Shown here one piece after another: positions 56,806 to 64,000 of a stretch of DNA of 64,000 nt (position 1 is the first letter of the stretch; the number at the start of each line of letters is the position of its first letter). The notes beneath the pieces were generated by a model. That model was not told where the DNA came from, searched no databases, and worked only from the letters and a program-made list of their open reading frames with translations. The position numbers and the translations under genes were made by a program. Source of the DNA: Christiangramia flava JLT2011 (lineage in GTDB: Bacteria > Bacteroidota > Bacteroidia > Flavobacteriales > Flavobacteriaceae); NCBI RefSeq assembly GCF_001951155.1, contig NZ_CP016359.1:2504001-2568000 (forward strand), written 5' to 3'.

Positions 56806-59800
56806 ATGGATTTCTTCTTTAAAAGAGTTTTGATCATCGTGATTTCGCTATTCAGTTTGGTTGCATGTAATAAAAAACATGAAGCCGATAAAATGCATGA
56901 ACCCAAATTATTTGAATTGCTAGATGCAAGTGAAACTGGGGTCAATTTTATGAATGAAATAGAGGAGACAAAGGAGCTAAATGTGATGCAGTATGAATAT
57001 ATGTATAATGGGGGGGGGGTTGGCATTGGAGATTTCAATGGCGACGGACTTCAAGATATTTATTTCTCTGCTAATATTAAGGATAACAAACTATATCTCA
57101 ATAAAGGCAATTTTCATTTTCAGGACATTACATCGGTATCACATACCGCAGGCAAGCACGGCTGGAAAACAGGAGTGGCTGTCGCAGATGTAAATGGTGA
57201 TGGTCTTTTGGATATTTATGTTTGCTATTCCGGTTTAGGTAATAATATAGAACGTTCCAATGAACTCTATATCAATCAAGGAAATGGTGCGGATGGTATT
57301 CCAACTTTTAAGAATAAAGCAAAAGAATTTGGACTGGAGGCCGAGGGAAGCTACAGTACACAATCGGTCTTTCTTGATTATGATTTAGATGGGGATTTAG
57401 ATATGTTTTTACTTAATCACTCGAAAGATTATTATTCCCCTTTTTATAATAGTACCAAGCTAAGGAATTCAAGACATCCTTTATACGGAAATAGGCTTTA
57501 CGAAAATAAGGATGGTAAATTTCAGGATGTGAGTGTCAAGGCGGGAATTCATGGCAGTGGTCTTAACTTTGGGTTAGGGGTCATCATTAGTGATATAAAT
57601 GAAGATGGGTTACCAGATATTTATGTATCGAATGACTATGTAGAACAGGATTTTTTCTATTTGAATAATGGAGATAAAACTTTTAATGAGGTCTCGAAAA
57701 GTTCGTTCGGTCATATTTCGCAATTTTCAATGGGAAATAATGCCGCAGATATTAATAATGATGGGCATATAGATATCCTCACTTTGGATATGTTGCCAGA
57801 AGATAATTATCGGCAAAAAATTTTAAAAGGATCTGATGAGTATGATCGCTATCATCTGGCAATAGACAGTGGGTATCATAAGCAGCAGATGCGAAATATG
57901 TTTCAATTAAACATGGGTATGGACAAAAACTCGATCCCAAAGTTTAGTGAAGTGGGGCAGCTTGCTGGCATATCTAATACAGATTGGAGTTGGGCACCCT
58001 TAATTGCGGATTTTGACGGAGATGGTCTAAAAGATGTCTATATCACAAATGGATACTTAAGAGATTATACGAATAAAGACTTTATGAAATTTGAGGTAAA
58101 TGAAGCCATAGCAAAAGTTAGGAAAAAAGGAGGTGAGTTATTTGGAAAAAAGGGAAAGGAAAAGTATGCAGACGTGATTTATGACCTCGTAAGAAAAATG
58201 CCATCTACAAAAATCTCGAATTATATGTACAGAAATACAAATGGTCTTAAGTTCGAAAATGTGAGTGAAGATTGGGGACTTGATAATCCAACTGTATCTA
58301 CAGGTGCAGCCTATGCTGATCTGGATGGTGATGGAGATTTAGATTTAGTGGTGTCTAATACGAATGAATTAGCTGGTATTTATCGGAATAACAGCGGGAA
58401 AGAAACTGATTATCTTAAAATCAGATTAAAAGGTAGTCATAAGAATACCCAGGCTATTGGAGCGAAAGTTTGGGTTACAACAGATTCATTAGAGCAGTAT
58501 CAAGAAAATTATAATGTTCGAGGATATCAATCTTCTGTAGATCCGATTTTATTTTTTGGCCTGGGACATTCCGCTAATAATATAAATGTGAAAGTTGTAT
58601 GGCCAAACAACAAGCTAACTATTTTAAAGGGGATTAAACCAAATCAATTATTAGAGTTGAACGTGCAGGAGGCAAAGAATAATGAACCTGAAAAAAGTGA
58701 AAGTGGTGATAAAAAGCTTTTAACTGAAATTGATAAGGGATATTTTCCATATAAACATGAGGAAAATAGATATATTGATTTTAAGGTAAACCGTTTGGCA
58801 CTTAAAGAAACCTCTAAATCTGGGCCAAAGATTTCGGTTGGCGATGCCAATAATGATGGTTTGGATGACGTTTTTATAGGTGGCGCTTTTGGCCAGGCGG
58901 ATGCTTTATTTCTAGGTACAAAAGAAGGAAGGTTTGAAGAAGTAAATAGGAGTTTTTGGGAAAAAACAAAAAAATATGAATCAACAGGATCAACTTTTTT
59001 TGATGCAGATGGAGATGGGGATATGGACTTATATGTGGTTAGTGGAGGGAGTCAGGCTCAGGAAGACATTTCTCTCCTAAGAGATCGAATCTATATAAAT
59101 GATGGACATGGAAATTTTTCAGATGTTACCCAAGAAGCTTTACCGGAAGCTTATGCGAATGGTAGTTTAGTAATCGCCGGGGACTATGATGGAGATGGAG
59201 ACCAGGATCTTTTCGTAGGTGGAGGTAGTAACGCTGCAACATATCCTGGATCAGAACTGGGAGGGATATTGCAAAATGAGAGTATAAACGGACAAGCAAG
59301 GTTTAAAATTGTCACAAAAGAAGTTAACGATGAATTGCGAAATCCGGGACTGGTTACCGATGCTTTATGGATAGATATTAATAAAGATAACCAGCTTGAT
59401 CTGGTGCTTTGTGGAGAATGGATGCCAATTAGAATTTTCATCAATGTAAATACCAAATTGGTAGAAAGGACAGCCGAATATGGTTTATCAGAAAGTTTTG
59501 GTTTGTGGCAAAAGATTATCGCTTATGATCGCGATAATGATGGCGATTTGGACCTAATGGTCGGAAATGTGGGAAATAATTTTCCGTTTCAGGTTAATAA
59601 AGATGAACCACTTGAGGCATTCATAGGGGATTTCAGAGGAGATGGAGTAGAATCCCCCGTATTGAGCAGCTATATTCAGGGGAAAAGATACCCTATTGCG
59701 ACTTTGGATGAATTACATGATGCATTCCCTTATATCAAAAAGAAATTTTTGAAATATGACCAATATGCCAAAGCTACATTGGAAGAAGTTTTCGATGTGG

Positions 59801-60207
59801 AAAAATTAAACAAAGCAAAACATTTAAAGGTTACCAATTTAAATAGTGCGTATTTGGACAATATTGGTGGCAAATACGTTATTAAAAATCTTCCGGAGGC
59901 GGCTCAATTTTCGGCTATACAGGGTATCAATCAATATGATTTTAATCAAGATGGAATTTCAGATGTATTACTAACGGGTAATTTTTATCCTATGAAAGTG
60001 GAATATGGGCCCAGTGATTCCGGAAAAGGTACTATTCTCTTAGGAGATAGTCATGGAGGATATACCGTACTGGATCACGCGGAATTAGGAGTATTCATAG
60101 AAGGAGATATTAGAGATGCTGAAATAGTGACTGTGGGTGATCAAAAAATTATAGTAGTATCGAAAAATAACGATAATCTCCAGTTATTAAGAATTAATGA
60201 ATTTTAA
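56806..60207 (+). CDS. Large VCBS/FG-GAP and ASPIC-UnbV repeat lipoprotein
   Basis: The 1133-residue lipoprotein (lipobox LVACNKK, Cys21) is full of Ca2+-binding DxNxDG/DxDGDG loops (GDFNGDGLQDIY, ADVNGDGLLDIY, ADLDGDGDLDLV, ADGDGDMDLYV), the mark of FG-GAP/VCBS propellers, in two blocks. Between them, at about residues 530-625, sits an ASPIC/UnbV domain (LKIRLKGSHKNTQAIGAKVW). Such proteins are frequent beside SusCD genes in Flavobacteriia and probably sit on the cell surface, binding glycan or steadying the complex; the exact job is not known. A run of ten G lies in codons 69-72. Confidence 0.85.
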   Translation: MDFFFKRVLIIVISLFSLVACNKKHEADKMHEPKLFELLDASETGVNFMNEIEETKELNVMQYEYMYNGGGVGIGDFNGDGLQDIYFSANIKDNKLYLNKGNFHFQDITSVSHTAGKHGWKTGVAVADVNGDGLLDIYVCYSGLGNNIERSNELYINQGNGADGIPTFKNKAKEFGLEAEGSYSTQSVFLDYDLDGDLDMFLLNHSKDYYSPFYNSTKLRNSRHPLYGNRLYENKDGKFQDVSVKAGIHGSGLNFGLGVIISDINEDGLPDIYVSNDYVEQDFFYLNNGDKTFNEVSKSSFGHISQFSMGNNAADINNDGHIDILTLDMLPEDNYRQKILKGSDEYDRYHLAIDSGYHKQQMRNMFQLNMGMDKNSIPKFSEVGQLAGISNTDWSWAPLIADFDGDGLKDVYITNGYLRDYTNKDFMKFEVNEAIAKVRKKGGELFGKKGKEKYADVIYDLVRKMPSTKISNYMYRNTNGLKFENVSEDWGLDNPTVSTGAAYADLDGDGDLDLVVSNTNELAGIYRNNSGKETDYLKIRLKGSHKNTQAIGAKVWVTTDSLEQYQENYNVRGYQSSVDPILFFGLGHSANNINVKVVWPNNKLTILKGIKPNQLLELNVQEAKNNEPEKSESGDKKLLTEIDKGYFPYKHEENRYIDFKVNRLALKETSKSGPKISVGDANNDGLDDVFIGGAFGQADALFLGTKEGRFEEVNRSFWEKTKKYESTGSTFFDADGDGDMDLYVVSGGSQAQEDISLLRDRIYINDGHGNFSDVTQEALPEAYANGSLVIAGDYDGDGDQDLFVGGGSNAATYPGSELGGILQNESINGQARFKIVTKEVNDELRNPGLVTDALWIDINKDNQLDLVLCGEWMPIRIFINVNTKLVERTAEYGLSESFGLWQKIIAYDRDNDGDLDLMVGNVGNNFPFQVNKDEPLEAFIGDFRGDGVESPVLSSYIQGKRYPIATLDELHDAFPYIKKKFLKYDQYAKATLEEVFDVEKLNKAKHLKVTNLNSAYLDNIGGKYVIKNLPEAAQFSAIQGINQYDFNQDGISDVLLTGNFYPMKVEYGPSDSGKGTILLGDSHGGYTVLDHAELGVFIEGDIRDAEIVTVGDQKIIVVSKNNDNLQLLRINEF
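57010..57019 (+). repeat. Homopolymer G10 tract in coding sequence
   Basis: Ten G in a row encode Gly69-Gly71 plus the first base of Val72 (motif NGGGVGIGD). Losing one G would move translation into a frame that closes at 57193; any change not a multiple of three truncates the 1133-residue protein to a short N-terminal piece. Confidence 0.9.
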
Positions 60208-60227
60208 TAACTATAAGAAATATATTA

Positions 60228-60593
60228 ATGTGTCCTTTTAATTCTACTATTGTTACAGAAGTACGTGATAGAGCTTTTAAATCGAACCCCGAAAAAGCAA
60301 CAGTGACAGGGAGTGAACTGGAGTCTGGTAGCGTTTATGACTATGGTCTTCGCAATGAAGATGCTACTACAGAAGAAGGAGGAGATGACATCATGTACGG
60401 TAGGTTTTTAGATGAATTAGCCTGGGAATTTAATCAGGAAGGGCATAGGCGCCAGGACATGATCCGTTTTGGGATCTTTACTGAAAAATCCTGGTTTTCC
60501 CATTCTCCGGATGGTGATTTCAGGGCCTTGTATCCAATCCCACAACAGGCATTGAACAACAACCCTAATCTTACGCAGAACCCGGGTTATTAA
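60228..60593 (+). pseudogene. 3' remnant of a second susD gene
   Basis: A 121-residue frame encodes only the C-terminal part of a SusD/RagB protein: TEVRDRAFKSNPEKATVTG, then FLDELAWEFNQEGHRRQDMI and the closing FRALYPIPQQALNNNPNLTQ followed by NPGY. A normal SusD has about 500-550 residues and a lipoprotein signal; here about four fifths, the signal and the TPR region are missing. The first ten or so codons (MCPFNSTIV) look like junction sequence. It differs from the intact SusD at 55044, so it is not a simple duplicate. It lies 20 bp after the VCBS gene and ahead of GH51. Confidence 0.85.
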
Positions 60594-60615
60594 TATATAA
60601 TTGTTTTAGCTGATT

Positions 60616-60646
60616 ATCCTGATGGCCGAAAGGCCATCAGGATTTA
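60616..60646 (+). terminator. Perfect 12-bp hairpin with GAAA tetraloop
   Basis: ATCCTGATGGCC-GAAA-GGCCATCAGGAT has no mismatch and is closed by a stable GNRA tetraloop. Only three T follow, so it may be a weak terminator or an RNA-stabilising element between the susD remnant and the GH51 gene 16 bp beyond it. Confidence 0.6.
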
Positions 60647-60658
60647 ATAAAAATAAGG

Positions 60659-62209
60659 ATGAAGAAGATTTTACTCAATTTTTTAGTTGCCACTGCATGT
60701 ATTGCGGGAAACGGGTTAATGGCCCAGGAAGTTTCCACAATTACTTTGAAACCCACAGATAGTGCTCCCATTATCAATAAGAATATATATGGTCATTTCG
60801 CCGAGCATTTGGGAAGACTGATCTATGATGGATTGTATGTGGGAGAAGACAGTTCCATTCCCAACACCAAAGGTGTTCGTAATGATATTATCAAGGCTTT
60901 GAAAGACCTGGATATCCCGGTTCTTCGTTGGCCTGGAGGCTGTTTCGCTGATACCTATCATTGGAAAGATGGAATTGGCCCTAAAGAAGATAGGCCTACA
61001 ATTGTAAACCAGTGGTGGGGCGGTGTTACCGAAGATAATAGTTTTGGAACGCATAATTTCCTCGATCTGTGCGAAGAATTGGAAACAGAGCCTTACCTGG
61101 CAGCAAATGTAGGTAGTGGAACGGTGAAAGAACTGGCAGATTGGGTGCAATATGTGAACCATGCCGGGGTAAGCCCAATGTCAAAATTACGGCAGGAAAA
61201 CGGCAGAAAAGAACCCTGGAAAGTAACCTATTGGGGTGTAGGTAATGAAGCTTGGGGTTGTGGCGGTCATATGACGGCAGAATACTATGCCAATGTGTAT
61301 AAAAAATACGCAACTTTTATGACCGATTGGAATAATGGTACAGGTTTATACAGAATTGCCTCCGGAGCAAATGCTGGTGATTATCACTGGACTGAAGTCT
61401 TGATGAGAGACATCCCAACAAACCTTTTGGAAGGCGTTGCCCTACATTCCTATTCGGTTATTGACTGGAGCAACAAAGGCTCCGCAACCGGATTTACCAA
61501 AAAACAGTATTTCCAGACCATGCAACGGGCATTGCATATGGAAGAACTTGTTACCAGGCATTCAGCGATCATGGATAAATATGATCCAGAAAATAAAGTA
61601 GCATTGATTGTAGATGAATGGGGAGGATGGTATGATGTAGAAGAAGGCACTAATCCAGGTTTTCTTTATCAGCAGAATACCATGAGAGATGCCATGATTG
61701 CAGGAACTACGCTGAATATTTTTAACAATCACGCCCGTAGGGTCAAAATGGCCAACCTGGCGCAGGCAGTAAACGTATTACAGGCTGTAATTCTTACTGA
61801 TGGGGAAAAGATGCTTCTCACTCCAACCTACTGGGTAATGCAAATGTATAAAGTGCACCAGGATGCCACTTTGATTCCACTAAATCTGGAGGGTGAAAAC
61901 TATGTAATGGATGGAGAAGAATTGCCTGCTATTTCAGCATCAGCATCCAAAGCAAAAGATGGGAAAGTGCATATTTCCCTGGTCAATATCGACTCTGAAA
62001 ATGCACATGAAGTTAGTATAGACCTTTCGGAAATGACTTTATCTGATTTATCAGCCAGGATACTGACTTCAAAAAATGTACAGGATTATAACTCCTTTGA
62101 AGATCCGGAAAGTATCAAGCCAGTGCCATTCAAAGATTTTAAAATGAAAAAGGGAAAACTGGATGTGGAAGTACCACCCTTTTCCGTGATCGTATTTGGA
62201 GAAAAATAA
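60659..62209 (+). CDS. GH51 alpha-L-arabinofuranosidase
   Basis: The 516-residue protein has a signal peptide (MKKILLNFLVATACIAGNGL then MAQ), so it is exported, unlike many cytosolic GH51 enzymes. Motifs are NKNIYGHFAEHLGRLIYDGL, LRWPGGCFADTYHW, acid/base Glu197 (YWGVGNEAWGCGG) and nucleophile Glu320 (LIVDEWGGWYDVE), with a C-terminal beta-sandwich. It cuts terminal alpha-L-arabinofuranose from arabinan, arabinoxylan or arabinogalactan. It is 42 bp ahead of the GH127 gene. Confidence 0.94.
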   Translation: MKKILLNFLVATACIAGNGLMAQEVSTITLKPTDSAPIINKNIYGHFAEHLGRLIYDGLYVGEDSSIPNTKGVRNDIIKALKDLDIPVLRWPGGCFADTYHWKDGIGPKEDRPTIVNQWWGGVTEDNSFGTHNFLDLCEELETEPYLAANVGSGTVKELADWVQYVNHAGVSPMSKLRQENGRKEPWKVTYWGVGNEAWGCGGHMTAEYYANVYKKYATFMTDWNNGTGLYRIASGANAGDYHWTEVLMRDIPTNLLEGVALHSYSVIDWSNKGSATGFTKKQYFQTMQRALHMEELVTRHSAIMDKYDPENKVALIVDEWGGWYDVEEGTNPGFLYQQNTMRDAMIAGTTLNIFNNHARRVKMANLAQAVNVLQAVILTDGEKMLLTPTYWVMQMYKVHQDATLIPLNLEGENYVMDGEELPAISASASKAKDGKVHISLVNIDSENAHEVSIDLSEMTLSDLSARILTSKNVQDYNSFEDPESIKPVPFKDFKMKKGKLDVEVPPFSVIVFGEK

Positions 62210-62251
62210 GAACTCTCAGTGAAATTTCGCCTTAGAAGGCGAGGATTTAAA

Positions 62252-64000
62252 ATGCAGACTATGAAGAAGAAAATATATAGAAATCTCAGTGTATTATTGA
62301 TGACCATGGGCTTAAGTTTGGGAGTAGCTCATAGCCAGCAGGAAAAGATACAGCTGTTTAAACTTCAGGATGTTCAATTAACATCCGGGCCTTTTCGCGA
62401 TGCAATGATGACAGACCTGGATTATATCATGGAACTGGATGCAGACAGGTTGCTGGCTCCATTTCTGAAAGAAGCAGGTTTGGAACCGAAGGCTGAGAAT
62501 TACCCGAACTGGGAAAACACAGGGCTGGATGGCCATATTGCGGGCCATTATCTCACAGCGCTTTCCCAAATGTATGCTTCTGCGGGTGATGAGGCTGCGC
62601 TGGAACGCTTGGAGTATATGCTTCAGGAATTGGAGCGCGTTCAAAAGGCCAATGGGAATGGGTATATTGGTGGGGTTCCAGGCAGTAAAAAACTTTGGGA
62701 CGAAATTGCTAGTGGAGAAATAAAAGCCGGGAGTTTCAGCCTGAACGACCGCTGGGTGCCTCTATACAACATCCATAAAACCTATTCCGGTTTAAGGGAT
62801 GCATATCTGATTGCCGGTCAGGAATCCGCAAAAGAAATGCTGATACAATTTACTGACTGGATGTGGAATACCACAAGGGAGCTTTCCAAAGACCAGATTC
62901 AGGATATGTTGCGATCGGAACACGGCGGATTAAATGAAGTTTTTGCCGACGTTGCGGAAATAACCGGCGACCAGAAGTATCTGGATCTGGCTTATAAATT
63001 TACACAGGAAGCAGTGCTGAAGCCTTTGGAAAAACAGGAGGATATCCTGAACGGGATGCATGCAAATACGCAGATTCCAAAAGTTATAGGCTATGAAACG
63101 ATTTATCACCTGGATGCCAATGAAGATTACCACACTGCTGCGGAATATTTTTGGGAGAATGTGGTGAACGAACGAACCGTGGCCCTAGGAGGGAATAGCG
63201 TGCGGGAGCATTTCAATCCGGCTGATGATTTTACATCAATGATCAATGACGTTCAGGGACCAGAGACCTGCAACACCTACAATATGCTTAAATTAACTGA
63301 AAAGTTATTCCAAAGTAAGCCAGAGGAGAAGTATGCAGCCTATTATGAAAAGGCCCTGTATAATCATATCCTGTCTTCACAACATCCTGATACCGGTGGC
63401 TTTGTTTATTTCACGCCAATGCGGCCGGAGCACTACCGCGTTTATTCCCAACCGGAAACCAGTTTTTGGTGTTGCGTGGGTTCAGGAATTGAAAACCACG
63501 GAAAGTACAACGAATTTATTTACGCCCATACAGCAAATGACCTGTATGTAAACCTTTTCATTCCTTCAGTTTTAAATTGGAAAGAAAAAGGTCTAAAGCT
63601 CACTCAGAAAACCCAATTTCCTCAGGAAGACGCTACTTCCTTTACCATTCATACCAGGAAATCCCAAAAATTGAACCTGTTGATAAGGTTTCCTGAATGG
63701 ACCGATAAGGAAGGATTTCAAATAAAGGTGAATGGTAATAACTGGAATATAGACCAGGTTTCAGGCAATTATATTTCAGTGAACAGGAAGTGGAAAGATG
63801 GCGATGAGGTGAGCGTGGAATTACCCATGCACATTTCTACGGAAGCTTTGCCTGATGGATCGAATTACCAGGCTTTTGAATATGGACCAATCGTTCTCGG
63901 AGCAAAGACTGGTGAGGAAGATTTGAAGGGCCTGTATGCCGATGCCAGTAGAGGCGGCCATATTCCGGCGGGCAGAAAAATCCCCTTATCAGAAACTCCG
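62252..64000 (+). CDS. GH127 beta-L-arabinofuranosidase (partial, runs off right edge)
   Basis: An open frame runs from ATG 62252 (GAGG eight bases upstream; another ATG at 62261) to the window edge, 583 residues without a stop. The signal peptide is MKKKIYRNLSVLLMTMGLSL with GVAHSQ. The DUF1680/GH127 core has LNDRWVPLYNIHKTYSGL, HGGLNEVFADVAEITGD, Glu319 (SVREHFNP), the zinc ligands Glu338 and Cys340 (GPETCNTYNMLKL) and the Cys407-Cys408 pair (SFWCCVGSGIENH) with the nucleophilic Cys. It removes beta-L-arabinofuranose. The missing C-terminus lies beyond the window. Confidence 0.9.
   Translation, partial: MQTMKKKIYRNLSVLLMTMGLSLGVAHSQQEKIQLFKLQDVQLTSGPFRDAMMTDLDYIMELDADRLLAPFLKEAGLEPKAENYPNWENTGLDGHIAGHYLTALSQMYASAGDEAALERLEYMLQELERVQKANGNGYIGGVPGSKKLWDEIASGEIKAGSFSLNDRWVPLYNIHKTYSGLRDAYLIAGQESAKEMLIQFTDWMWNTTRELSKDQIQDMLRSEHGGLNEVFADVAEITGDQKYLDLAYKFTQEAVLKPLEKQEDILNGMHANTQIPKVIGYETIYHLDANEDYHTAAEYFWENVVNERTVALGGNSVREHFNPADDFTSMINDVQGPETCNTYNMLKLTEKLFQSKPEEKYAAYYEKALYNHILSSQHPDTGGFVYFTPMRPEHYRVYSQPETSFWCCVGSGIENHGKYNEFIYAHTANDLYVNLFIPSVLNWKEKGLKLTQKTQFPQEDATSFTIHTRKSQKLNLLIRFPEWTDKEGFQIKVNGNNWNIDQVSGNYISVNRKWKDGDEVSVELPMHISTEALPDGSNYQAFEYGPIVLGAKTGEEDLKGLYADASRGGHIPAGRKIPLSETP

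Noticed and set aside
57010..57019. The G10 tract as a simple sequencing error
   Set aside because: The frame on both sides joins without a break with exactly ten G and gives the expected NGGGVGIGD motif, so the length as read is consistent; an error cannot be fully excluded from one sequence.
60228..60593. A real small SusD-like gene
   Set aside because: It lacks the lipoprotein signal and the whole TPR part, and similarity starts only near codon 10; a remnant is the simpler reading, though the piece could still be translated.

Overview
The window looks like chromosome of a member of the phylum Bacteroidota, most likely a marine or soil Flavobacteriaceae (Gramella/Christiangramia-like; this is inference). 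The evidence is a SusC/SusD pair, promoters of the TAnnTTTG (-7) type, a type IX secretion plug protein, a Rho factor with a long Asn/Asp/Arg-rich insert, a Na+-pumping NADH:quinone reductase operon, and families typical of the group (DUF4293, DUF1599, DUF3667, YkuD_2). No phage, insertion sequence or CRISPR array was seen.

Region 1 (1-10.3 kb): the N-terminal 1593 residues of a giant secreted protein made of PKD/Ig-like repeats, running off the left edge; pruA; an NRDE/TANGO2 protein; apaG; a DUF3667 membrane protein; and a type IX secretion plug protein. Region 2 (10.4-17.9 kb): the complete nqrABCDEF operon closed by a terminator, then a small conserved unknown gene and apbE, which encodes the flavin transferase that loads FMN onto NqrB and NqrC. 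Region 3 (17.9-38.1 kb): housekeeping genes. These include a tight minus-strand cluster (gpmI, thioredoxin-like lipoprotein, HAD phosphatase, map, HNH-type gene, methyltransferase), two L,D-transpeptidases, clpP, tRNA-Gly, rho, truA, an ABC exporter, cdaA, folP, a DoxX protein, tpiA-prmA, clpS and tRNA-Arg.

Region 4 (38.2-64.0 kb, open at the right edge): a polysaccharide utilization locus starting directly after tRNA-Arg. It holds a double-domain GH43 lipoprotein (+), a minus-strand array (GH30, LacZ-type GH2, GH43, BNR beta-propeller, GH2, DUF2264, GH105), then on the plus strand SusC, SusD, a large VCBS/ASPIC lipoprotein, a leftover 3' end of another SusD gene, GH51 and GH127. The enzyme set fits type II arabinogalactan (arabinogalactan-protein glycan). 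A beta-propeller enzyme and GH105 would remove rhamnose-glucuronate caps. GH43, GH51 and GH127 would remove arabinose. GH2, GH30 and possibly DUF2264 would take apart the glucuronate-decorated galactan. SusCD would import the products. No sulfatase and no regulator of the locus is in the window, so the control gene probably lies beyond position 64000.

The most notable observations are: a SusD stump at 60.2 kb that marks a past replacement or deletion of a transporter pair; a run of ten G inside the coding region of the SusCD-linked lipoprotein, a possible phase switch; the coherent arabinogalactan enzyme set; and an HNH-type gene overlapping map. All family calls come from reading the translated sequence; no database search was run.
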